DNA from: Candidatus Poribacteria bacterium
GTDB lineage: Bacteria; Poribacteria; WGA-4E; PCPOR2b
Length of the DNA stretch: 64,000 bases
NCBI GenBank assembly: GCA_022822785.1
Contig: JAJEAL010000087.1
Coordinates: 1-64,000, forward strand
Direction of reading: 5' to 3'
Below, piece by piece: positions 51,884 to 59,220 of the stretch. The notes under the pieces were generated by a model. The model saw only the letters and a list, made by a program, of their open reading frames with translations. It was not told the DNA's origin and made no database searches. Each line of letters starts with the position of its first letter. Within the stretch, counting starts at the first letter, position 1. The position numbers and the translations under genes are program-made.

Positions 51884-52738
51884 ATGTCTCGACGATTTAT
51901 CATTCTTGGAGGGGTGCTCATCTTTCTTCTCGGTTCTTTTCTAATGAATGCTGATGCCAAGCTCCTCGGTTATTGGACGTTTGATGCCGAAGCGAATGCA
52001 CACAAGGATTCTTCTCCAAATAAGAACCACGGTGAATTCAAAGGCGGGGCCGCTTGGACACCCAAGGGAAAGGTTGCTGGCGGCGTTATACTTGATGAGG
52101 GAGCAGACTCCTACTTTGAGGTCCCTCATGATGACAGCCTCAATGTGACAGATCAGGTGACGTTGATGTGTTGGGTCAAATTCACAGCAAACCATTTCAA
52201 CCGCGACCAGTCCTTAATCTGGAAAAATGCGCCTTTCAAAGACTCAAACAAGCGATTTTGGGCATCCTATGCGCTGCGAACGTTCCGTGAAGGATTTAAG
52301 TTGGGAGGGTTCGCGCTTGACGCCAATACGGCAGATGGACGAACGGCTGCGGTAGATCCAGATTTTCTTGAAGTGGGGCCCTGGTATCATGTTGCCGCGG
52401 TCGCTGATGGCAAAGAGGTCAGAGTTTATACCGACGCAAAGGAAAAAGTCGTTCAACCACAAAGAGGAGCGTTTCGACCGACAGACTTTCCACTAACCAT
52501 CGGCTTTGATTTGCGTGACCCCGATGCCGGCAAAGTGCGTCGGGATCAGTTGGGGTACGTCCAGGGTATTATGGATGAAGTGGTGGTTCTCAGTCACGTG
52601 CTGACCGCCGATCAGGTCAGAGAAGCCAAAGATTTGGGTGATCGGGGGAAGTCACTCGACAACTTTGTTCCGGTTGCTGCCGTTGACCCTGCGGGTAAAA
52701 TAGCTATTAAGTGGGCAGAGATTAAAGCGCAAAAATAA
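51884..52738 (+). CDS. LamG array protein 7 (exported)
   Basis: 284 residues; last member of the array. RBS AGGAGG lies ahead of ATG 51884. A signal peptide (MSRRFIILGGVLIFLLGSF) leads into LLGYWTFDAEANAHKD, FEVPHDDSLNVTDQVTLMCW, KNAPFKDSNKRFWASYALR, LDANTADGRTAA and MDEVVVLSHVLTADQVREA. The usual TEGR block is ADGR here, so it has drifted. Tail: KIAIKWAEIKAQK. A tRNA gene follows after 133 bases. Confidence 0.85.
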   Translation: MSRRFIILGGVLIFLLGSFLMNADAKLLGYWTFDAEANAHKDSSPNKNHGEFKGGAAWTPKGKVAGGVILDEGADSYFEVPHDDSLNVTDQVTLMCWVKFTANHFNRDQSLIWKNAPFKDSNKRFWASYALRTFREGFKLGGFALDANTADGRTAAVDPDFLEVGPWYHVAAVADGKEVRVYTDAKEKVVQPQRGAFRPTDFPLTIGFDLRDPDAGKVRRDQLGYVQGIMDEVVVLSHVLTADQVREAKDLGDRGKSLDNFVPVAAVDPAGKIAIKWAEIKAQK

Positions 52739-52807
52739 ACGGTGTTTGTGCCTGCTGAGTACCTTGTAAAACTGATCAGGTCTAGATTGTTGAGCGTTAG
52801 AAATTCC

Positions 52808-52837
52808 TTGACAACTCAACCGCATCTAATGTAGACT
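52808..52837 (+). promoter_or_regulatory. Promoter of the tRNA-Leu gene
   Basis: TTGACA (52808-52813), 18-base spacer, TAGACT (52832-52837). The start near 52844 gives a short 5' leader for the tRNA at 52872. Confidence 0.6.
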
Positions 52838-52871
52838 GTAGCGGTTGGTAAACCGGTGGCAGAAGAGTTAC

Positions 52872-52957
52872 GCCGGGATGTTGGAATTGGTAGACAAGCT
52901 AGATTCAGGATCTAGTGGGCCCTTTCGCCCGTAGGGGTTCAAATCCCCTTCCCGGCA
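52872..52957 (+). tRNA. tRNA-Leu (anticodon CAG)
   Basis: Acceptor arms GCCGGGA and TCCCGGC pair fully, with discriminator A at 52957. The anticodon stem CTAGA/TCTAG closes the loop TTCAGGA, giving anticodon CAG. A long variable arm (about GTGGGCCCTTTCGCCCGT) and the T arm with GGTTCAAAT are present, as in class II tRNAs. CCA is not encoded. The 86-base length is normal for tRNA-Leu. Confidence 0.95.
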
Positions 52958-52966
52958 TTTATCATT

Positions 52967-53003
52967 AAAAGCGACGCACATATCATGTAGCGTCGCTTTT
53001 TTG
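52967..53003 (+). terminator. Rho-independent terminator after tRNA-Leu
   Basis: The stem AAAGCGACGC with GCGTCGCTTT around the loop ACATATCATGTA, then a run of T. It ends just before the stop of the FN3 protein gene on the other strand and may serve both directions. Confidence 0.8.
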
Positions 53004-53018
53004 TTTCCGCGCTCGCTG

Positions 53019-54866
53019 CTACCGAATTACTGCGAACTTCCCGCTTATCGAATGTTTTCCCCGTTGGCCCTCCCTCACAGACTCAACGTGATAAACATAG
53101 ATGCCCGTGGAGATCTGTTCTCCCGCCTCGTTCCGTCCATCCCACCGTTGAATCGAGGTGTTGTTGCGGTGATCAATCTGTTTGATGAGGTCGCCGGCAC
53201 TGTTGTAGATTCGGATGGTTGCGCGGTAGGGTAGGTTGCGGAACTCCATTAAACTCGCTGCTCCATTCAGACGATATGGATTCGGGACAAAAATCACTTT
53301 ATCTAGGTTCAATCCGGGCGATGCGATAGGAGCTTCAGGAATAGCGAGGTCTACAGTCTCGGAGAATTTCCCCTCTCCACCGGATGAATCCGTCGCAGTG
53401 ATAGCGTAGAAATACTGCAAACCCGGATGAACATTCCGGTCAACAAAAGTAGAGGTTCCCGGCGAAACCGATGCAATTTGAGTCCATGGAGGGCTGCCCG
53501 TGTGGTTCCGATAGATGAGGTATCGGGTGACCTGGGCCCCAGATTTTGTCCAATTCAAGATAACCCGGTCTCCATCGCGCGTCGCTGTCAAACCTGCCGG
53601 CGCATCCGGTACCCGACCTGGACTGATATTGATTTCCCAGGAATCGAATTCAAGCAACTGCCCGTTGGAATGGATAGGCCGAATCTTGTAAGTATACTCC
53701 ACATCTGCCCGAACCGCTATGTCGTCAAAGGTGATCCCTCCGATAACCTGTCCAACCTGTCGAAACTGACCTTCATCCCCTGCACGCCTCAAGACAGCAT
53801 AACCAGCCACGTTTGGATTGAGTGCCGGCTCCCATTTCAATCTGACGGCACCTCTCACAATTTCTGCGGTCAATCCTTTCGGGGCAAAGATAAGGGCCCT
53901 CGCTGCATTGACATTCTGCTGTAGATCTGTCAAGCTGTCGCCACCGACAAAGGCAAAAGTGACAGTGATAGACGCCTTGGCTGGTATATCATAAGGGCCC
54001 GCTGAGATAATGGATACATAATCCCAAGGTGGCAGGCTAAATGCCTCTAAATCGAGCTTGCTCGTCGCAAGCACATTGGGATTAATCATCAGATCGGATC
54101 GGTCCTCGTCTAAAAAGGTATTTGCAGTTGGACGGCCGTCGGGATCGAAAAACAGAAAAATCTGGTGGGTGCTTAATTTTCCGTCGAGCAAGGTGAGACC
54201 TGTGTGCACCGGATTAATCCCATCGCTATCATCTCCATCGTAGGTAAATAGCGTTTGATGGGCTTCATCCCAATCTACCCAATCCTGACTTAATTCTCCT
54301 GCTGCTAAATCTGTTCCATCGACATCCCAATTTGCCATCGTCGCAACATAAATTTCATCAAGCCTTGAATTCCCGTTATTTTTGACGACCAATCTCATTA
54401 CAATAAAATCGTCCGCACCGGGATGGCTATCGGTGCTCCAAGAGAAACTAGACTGATCGACCGAAATATCCAGCGGAAAACCAGCAATCCCGGATGAATC
54501 GTATCGCGTGATAATTGTCTGACGGCCATCAGAGTCTACTGTCTCGATGCTTTCTGATGCGGTTTCCCATTCTCCAATTTCGAGGGGACCAGGGGCAGCG
54601 GGATCTAAATCCCAAGAACTTGCCACATTGCCATTTGCATCGCCGATCCAAATCTCCGACAATTCATGGAGATAATAGGTCCCTCCAGATTTGGGAAATC
54701 TAAAATTGGTAGCGAGTATATCTTCCCGGACCGCAGCCAGTGAACCGGAACCGACTATATGGAATTCGACGTTTCCCGATGTGTGTACTTGAGCAGAACC
54801 GATATTCGGGTTGATTAGGCTGATGAAAAGCCAAATCGCCCCCCAAAGCATTTTCAGAGTCTTCAT
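53019..54866 (-). CDS. Exported FN3 protein with FlgD/T9SS-like C-terminal domain
   Basis: The 615-residue protein starts at ATG 54866 (AAGGAAAAG upstream), where a signal peptide (MKTLKMLWGAIWLFISLINPNIGSA) begins; the longer reading from 54977 is not supported. A beta-rich N-terminal half with GADDFIVMRLVVKNNG and FDPDGRPTANTFLDED is followed by two FN3-like repeats (about residues 345-440 and 440-535; PDAPAGLTATRDGDRVILNWT is typical). The end matches the FlgD Ig-like/T9SS type A sorting pattern: VIFVPNPYRLNGAASLMEF, ATIRIYNSAGDLIKQI, WDGRNEAGEQISTGIYVYHV. This differs from the Trp-Lys tail of the array proteins. The role is probably cell-surface adhesion or display. Confidence 0.82.
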   Translation of the reverse strand: MKTLKMLWGAIWLFISLINPNIGSAQVHTSGNVEFHIVGSGSLAAVREDILATNFRFPKSGGTYYLHELSEIWIGDANGNVASSWDLDPAAPGPLEIGEWETASESIETVDSDGRQTIITRYDSSGIAGFPLDISVDQSSFSWSTDSHPGADDFIVMRLVVKNNGNSRLDEIYVATMANWDVDGTDLAAGELSQDWVDWDEAHQTLFTYDGDDSDGINPVHTGLTLLDGKLSTHQIFLFFDPDGRPTANTFLDEDRSDLMINPNVLATSKLDLEAFSLPPWDYVSIISAGPYDIPAKASITVTFAFVGGDSLTDLQQNVNAARALIFAPKGLTAEIVRGAVRLKWEPALNPNVAGYAVLRRAGDEGQFRQVGQVIGGITFDDIAVRADVEYTYKIRPIHSNGQLLEFDSWEINISPGRVPDAPAGLTATRDGDRVILNWTKSGAQVTRYLIYRNHTGSPPWTQIASVSPGTSTFVDRNVHPGLQYFYAITATDSSGGEGKFSETVDLAIPEAPIASPGLNLDKVIFVPNPYRLNGAASLMEFRNLPYRATIRIYNSAGDLIKQIDHRNNTSIQRWDGRNEAGEQISTGIYVYHVESVREGQRGKHSISGKFAVIR

Positions 54867-54918
54867 CTTTTCCTTAGCGTTGATACAATTTAAATAAATC
54901 TTAGAAGCAGGTTGGAAT

Positions 54919-54947
54919 AGCATAGCAGCAGTAGGAGGGAGTGTCAA
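54919..54947 (-). promoter_or_regulatory. Possible promoter of the FN3 gene
   Basis: Minus strand TTGACA (54947-54942), 17 bases, TATGCT (54924-54919). The -10 hexamer is a 4 of 6 match. The start would be about 45 bases before ATG 54866. Confidence 0.5.
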
Positions 54948-55033
54948 GGTCAGAAAACAGTTGCACAATGTTTTCAAATGAACTAAAATCTACGACACGG
55001 AGTAAATTTTAGTCCAACTTGGAAATACAAACT

Positions 55034-55984
55034 ATGACTTCGAAAAAAAAGACAGGCTTTGTATATCACACCGATTATCTCAAGCACGATACCGGAGCGC
55101 ACAATCCTGAACGTCCAGAGCGTCTACAGGTGTGCATTGAGGCACTACAAGCCGCTGACTTTTGGGAGGATTTGAGCCGGATCGAAGCCACCCCTGCGAC
55201 ATTTGAGCAGCTCTGTTATACACATATCCAAGGGCATGTCAATCGAGTCAAGGAGCTCTGTGAAAATGGTTTTCCCCTCGATTACGATACACCGACCTCA
55301 CCCGTATCTTATGACGTTGCCTGCCTCTCCACCGGAGGCATACTGAGAATCGCAGATGCGGTCATGACGGACAACGTGAGCAATGCGTTTGCCCTTATCC
55401 GTCCGCCCGGACATCACGCAACCCCAAATCGATCGATGGGCTTCTGTCTGTTCAACAATGTTGCGATTGCCGCCCGGTATCTTCAGCGTGAGCATGGGGT
55501 CGATCGCGTCGCAATTATCGATTGGGACGTCCACCACGGCAACGGGACACAGGACATCTTTTACGATGACCCCTCCGTTTTCTTTTTCTCAGCCCATCAG
55601 GTGCCCCTCTACCCCGGCACTGGTATGCCAAACGAGACTGGGACAGGTGGTGCCGTTGGAACAACGTTGAACGTACCGATGCGTCCGGGGAGTGAACCCA
55701 GCAATTACATCGAAGCATTCCAAAACACCCTTAAACCGGCGTTACTCGATTTTTCGCCCGATTTCTTGATAATCTCCGCCGGCTTTGACGCACACCGTTT
55801 AGACCCCCTCGCATCAATCAATATGACCGCAGCGGGATTTGCGAGTCTAACCGATATCCTTTGCGAAATTGCAGCAGAGACTTGTGACGGACGGTTGATC
55901 TCAGCGTTGGAGGGCGGATATGACCTTAAAGGGTTATCCGAATCAGTCGTCGCCCATGTTGAGCGTTTGATGGCACATGCCTGA
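55034..55984 (+). CDS. Histone deacetylase family hydrolase (AcuC/HDAC-like)
   Basis: The 316-residue zinc hydrolase has the HDAC core: NPERPERLQ near the N-terminus, the two-His active site RPPGHHATPN (about residues 121-130), IDWDVHHGNGTQ with zinc-binding Asp and His, SAGFDAHRLDPL with the other Asp, and a C-terminal GGYDL motif. Bacterial members deacetylate small molecules such as polyamines or acetoin-pathway proteins; histone activity is not implied. ATG 55034 is preferred over a TTG at 55019. Neighbours on both sides are unrelated, so the target is open. Confidence 0.93.
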   Translation: MTSKKKTGFVYHTDYLKHDTGAHNPERPERLQVCIEALQAADFWEDLSRIEATPATFEQLCYTHIQGHVNRVKELCENGFPLDYDTPTSPVSYDVACLSTGGILRIADAVMTDNVSNAFALIRPPGHHATPNRSMGFCLFNNVAIAARYLQREHGVDRVAIIDWDVHHGNGTQDIFYDDPSVFFFSAHQVPLYPGTGMPNETGTGGAVGTTLNVPMRPGSEPSNYIEAFQNTLKPALLDFSPDFLIISAGFDAHRLDPLASINMTAAGFASLTDILCEIAAETCDGRLISALEGGYDLKGLSESVVAHVERLMAHA

Positions 55985-56002
55985 TTTAGGTCCTATCGGG
56001 AT

Positions 56003-56701
56003 TCAAAGCGATGCCGACGAATCGGAAGGCATATCCCGGCACGCTGCAACAAAATCCGACGAGGTCGAAGTATATCCGATGATATGCTCAAAGTTACGCA
56101 ACATCACCTTCCGCAGCCATCCCCCCTCTGGCAAGCGTGGATCCACTGTATCCGGATACTCGGCGGAGTGTGTACAGTCGCGTAACATGATAACCCGATA
56201 ATTGTGCTCGACCGCGCCGGCAAGGGTTTGATATAAACAGGCACGTTGACTGAACCCAACCGCGACCAAGTTCTTGATGTCATAGCACCGCAAATGGTAA
56301 TCGACATGTGTCTCGTGGAATCCCGACCACTCCCGTTTGGGAAAGTCCGGCTCATGCGGCAAAGGTTCGATCGACGGAGAATAGTTCGGTTTATAGGGTA
56401 TCCTTGATGCAGGCGCCGGCCTCGTTTTAGCAAGCGCATCGCCCCACCGCGTCCCATGAATCTCCCGTTTAATACTGCCCGGCTCATCAACGAGTGAAAA
56501 GTCGTTGTGAATAAAAACGACCCGCATACCCGACGTACGCGCCGCAGCCAACGCCGGGGCAATTCCCTCTTCCACATACCGATTTCCGGTGCCACAATCA
56601 CTATCTACAATCATGAAAGCGGTTCGATCCAATTCGAGTTCTAAGTCCCCGTGCTGAGTTTCATTGCTGTACCACCGCACAGGAAGTGTTAAGATAGCCA
56701 T
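56003..56701 (-). CDS. Isochorismatase-family cysteine hydrolase
   Basis: The 232-residue protein has the family nucleophile Cys in FSQRACLYQTLAG (about residues 165-177), the acidic residue in FMIVDSDCGTG near the start, and FPKREWSGF with a Lys, giving the D-K-C triad of isochorismatase-like hydrolases. Members hydrolyse amides such as nicotinamide or carbamoyl groups. ATG 56701 is chosen because a GGAGGGGAGG stretch precedes it; the longer reading from 56761 would overlap the next gene. It starts 23 bases after the end of the 447-residue gene, on the same strand, and is probably in one unit with it. Confidence 0.85.
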   Translation of the reverse strand: MAILTLPVRWYSNETQHGDLELELDRTAFMIVDSDCGTGNRYVEEGIAPALAAARTSGMRVVFIHNDFSLVDEPGSIKREIHGTRWGDALAKTRPAPASRIPYKPNYSPSIEPLPHEPDFPKREWSGFHETHVDYHLRCYDIKNLVAVGFSQRACLYQTLAGAVEHNYRVIMLRDCTHSAEYPDTVDPRLPEGGWLRKVMLRNFEHIIGYTSTSSDFVAACRDMPSDSSASL

Positions 56702-56724
56702 AGTAAACCTCCCCTCCAATTGCT

Positions 56725-58068
56725 TTAGTAACTTGATGGTTTCGGGGTTGCGGGGGGCCAATACCCGTTGGGATCTTCATCCCAAGGGTGTCCGCATAGC
56801 CGAGAGATTACACACCACTCCGCCGATGTTAGGTGTGCGTGATTATGAAAGAGGAAACGCTTCAAACCCGCTTCCTCCGACGCTGTGAGGATGCGATGCA
56901 GATCTCCGGCGGTCATCGGATCTCCACCGTGCGGCATCCGCCCCGTATCCACCCAGGGAACAATCTTCTCCGGCTGACTGACCGCCGCCAGCGCTCGCTC
57001 AGTCTCAGTTGTCACAATCTGATCGAAGAAAGCGTGGGGAAATCCCAGATCCATGTCTGATAGAGAGTTGACCTCCGGCAAATCTACGCCTAACCACGCC
57101 TTCACTACCGTAAAGCAATCCTGTTCGGTTAGACGAGGATTCCATTCCTGCACCTGTTGTATCCAACGCGCAACAGTACCGTACATGCCATCGAAGCCGC
57201 GATGCCAGAAGTAGTGCTTGACGAGCAGAATATCCACAATCTGATCCCAAGCGTGGAAATCGAGTGCGGTCATACCGGAAAATACCGCTGAGCGGGGCCC
57301 GTTCCCCAATAACAACTTACGCGGAGATTTGTCTAATTCACGACGAAACGCCTCTCCCGTTTTAATCCCGTCCTCCCGGCGCCAACGCAACCAGTAAATT
57401 GCATCCTCGTTGATATCGAAAAGGTTCATCTCTGATAGCACACCGTGGGAACCGTAATAGCCCACCTCGGCGGGAGTGAAGCTGCGAAACCGCTCATGGA
57501 GGTGAGACCTACCCCGTTCAAGTCTATCTGGATCATATCCTCTGACGGCAGCCTGGGTTTTCGTTGATTCGGGAATATCCGCGAACACGGCATTCCCGTG
57601 GTGCCATACCAGCTCGTAAGCCGACTCAGTCCAACCATCCATGATACCCCCATCGACCTGTGGAAAGCTGCCGAACACCTCATCCCAAACCGCCGCCGTA
57701 GCTATCGCACCGTAGGGATCTTCCTCCAGCGGAAGCGGTTTCGCACCCGTTGCCCCACTGCCGGGCGCAAAAATAAAAATCTCCCAACCACGCGCTTTGG
57801 CGTCGTCGAGCATCGCATGGAGCAGCCTCTCTTTGGAGGAATCGGTCTCTGCATTGCGATCATGAGGTTCTAATCCGCGATTGCGATACGCTTGGGGATT
57901 AGAAGGAAAGGCGGGAATGGTAAATTGTCCTTGTGTATCCGCAAAAAGTGTGCGACCGAAAACGAAGCCTTTGATTCCGCCGGCTTCCCACGCATCAAAG
58001 ATCCGTTCATAATCGTTCATCACCGGTTCAAGGGGTTGACCGATGCGTATCCACGCTTGCAGTGCCAT
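56725..58068 (-). CDS. Unknown protein, TIM-barrel-like, family not recognised
   Basis: The 447-residue protein has no signal peptide. It has a mixed alpha/beta pattern with many Trp, His and Asp residues: GIKGFVFGRTLFADTQG, GWEIFIFAPGSGATGAKP, VDGGIMDGWTESAYELVWHHG, GMTALDFHAWDQIVDILLVKHYFWHRGFDG and DTGRMPHGGDPMTAGDLHRIL. These look like a glycoside-hydrolase-like TIM barrel, but I cannot assign it to a numbered family. It is followed closely by the isochorismatase-family gene. It may act on a sugar-derived or amide substrate together with it; this is inference. Confidence 0.6.
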   Translation of the reverse strand: MALQAWIRIGQPLEPVMNDYERIFDAWEAGGIKGFVFGRTLFADTQGQFTIPAFPSNPQAYRNRGLEPHDRNAETDSSKERLLHAMLDDAKARGWEIFIFAPGSGATGAKPLPLEEDPYGAIATAAVWDEVFGSFPQVDGGIMDGWTESAYELVWHHGNAVFADIPESTKTQAAVRGYDPDRLERGRSHLHERFRSFTPAEVGYYGSHGVLSEMNLFDINEDAIYWLRWRREDGIKTGEAFRRELDKSPRKLLLGNGPRSAVFSGMTALDFHAWDQIVDILLVKHYFWHRGFDGMYGTVARWIQQVQEWNPRLTEQDCFTVVKAWLGVDLPEVNSLSDMDLGFPHAFFDQIVTTETERALAAVSQPEKIVPWVDTGRMPHGGDPMTAGDLHRILTASEEAGLKRFLFHNHAHLTSAEWCVISRLCGHPWDEDPNGYWPPATPKPSSY

Positions 58069-58166
58069 GTTGTGAGCTCCTTTTTTCTCGAAATGAAACG
58101 TCAGTTTCTATAAAAAACTTAAAGCGAAGGGAGTGTCGTCTCATCGAAAAAGTTAAATTGTCCTAT

Positions 58167-58319
58167 TCAACTTTCATTTTCTTCTGATTCGTGGCATTCA
58201 CGATATCCTTCCTCAACTTGCAGAGCAAGTAGTCGTTTTTGTGCACCTGCTGATACTTCTTCAAGGATACCCGCCTCGGCGAGAAAATCATCAAAGTTAC
58301 TCCCACTATGTTTATTCAT
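58167..58319 (-). CDS. Short antitoxin-like protein, probably truncated
   Basis: A 50-codon ORF with a strong RBS (GGGAGG 4 bases before ATG 58319). The product begins with NFDDFLAEAGILEEVSAGAQKR, the N-terminal pattern of XRE-type antitoxins often paired with RelE/HigB toxins (usual form GSNFDDFLEEEGILEEV). Those proteins run on for another 40-50 residues with a helix-turn-helix; here the reading frame ends after LLALQVEEGYRECHESEENES. It therefore looks like a shortened remnant or a minimal version. No toxin gene is seen next to it. Confidence 0.6.
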   Translation of the reverse strand: MNKHSGSNFDDFLAEAGILEEVSAGAQKRLLALQVEEGYRECHESEENES

Positions 58320-58423
58320 GTTACCTCCCACTTTCCCATAAATTTCTTCGATTTCGTGCTAATTGTGTCGAAATGATTTTTAATTCAACCCCTAATAGTC
58401 TTGCTGCTAATCCAATATTAATC

Positions 58424-59182
58424 TTACCTGTGAGGCATAATGTAACGCCGTCGATGATAGGCAATGCGGAACCCCTGCTGTTGGTATATCCGCTCGGCGT
58501 TGCTGCCGGTTGTCGTCTCCAGCGTTGTCCAGCGGTTACCCATCGCCTGTGAATCCGCAACCGCTCGTGCAACCATGGCAGAGGCAATCCCTTTACGCCG
58601 GTATTCTGGCAGGGTTGCAACGTGGTCAACGTAACCCATGCCGAATTGCGAATAGACCAGCGTCGTGCCCGCTGGCGCCCCGTCCACACGTGCGAGATAG
58701 CGGCGCACTTCAGGCACGATCAATACATCGCGCCCTATCTCTCCCATCGTTGACGAATGACCGAATCCACGACACATAACCTCTGCCCAAAGGTCATATT
58801 CCTCATCGGGTGAGATATCAATTTCTGCGAGAGTTTGGGCTGGGGGCGGATCAGTGGGCGGGTCATAAACCATCGCCGACGCCAACATACCTTCTGTGAA
58901 ACCGCGCTTACCTAACCGCTCGCCAAGGTCAGCGGGACGGTCTAGCGGCGAAAGGGTGAACATGCAGTCGTACTTTTTCTCCTGAAACAAGCGGAGCGCG
59001 TCATCAATCAATTTATCTACTGCAGCATCGTCCACGTTCACCTGTACAATGCGATGAAAAAAATCCATCGCTGCCCGGTCGTGGCTCAACGCTAATGCAC
59101 CATCAAGGTCGTGATTCTCGCACCACTCTGCACGGAGGGCAACCCAAAGTTTTTCAAAGGTGGTCGTCAGTTCGTTGGGCAT
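58424..59182 (-). CDS. GNAT-family N-acetyltransferase
   Basis: The 252-residue protein has a C-terminal GNAT domain: APAGTTLVYSQFGMGYVDHVATLPEYRRKGIASAMVARAV (R-x-x-G-x-A, acetyl-CoA binding) and NAERIYQQQGFRIAY. The N-terminal half (about 1-110) is a separate region without a clear match. ATG 59182 is preferred over 59200 because AGGAG lies 7 bases before it. The acetyl acceptor is unknown. The gene follows the MFS transporter gene by 38 bases on the same strand, so they are likely co-transcribed. Confidence 0.85.
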   Translation of the reverse strand: MPNELTTTFEKLWVALRAEWCENHDLDGALALSHDRAAMDFFHRIVQVNVDDAAVDKLIDDALRLFQEKKYDCMFTLSPLDRPADLGERLGKRGFTEGMLASAMVYDPPTDPPPAQTLAEIDISPDEEYDLWAEVMCRGFGHSSTMGEIGRDVLIVPEVRRYLARVDGAPAGTTLVYSQFGMGYVDHVATLPEYRRKGIASAMVARAVADSQAMGNRWTTLETTTGSNAERIYQQQGFRIAYHRRRYIMPHR

Positions 59183-59220
59183 AATTATACTCCTGTTCAA
59201 ACGATAGTTACTCTACATCT

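Noticed and set aside
46087-52738. LamG array as an assembly artefact
   Set aside because: The copies differ throughout at protein level and in the spacers between them, which a collapsed or repeated assembly would not give.
58321-58689. A 122-codon minus-strand frame running to the antitoxin-like gene
   Set aside because: Its first two thirds lie in a second frame of the GNAT gene. Only the last 35 codons are outside it and show no family pattern.
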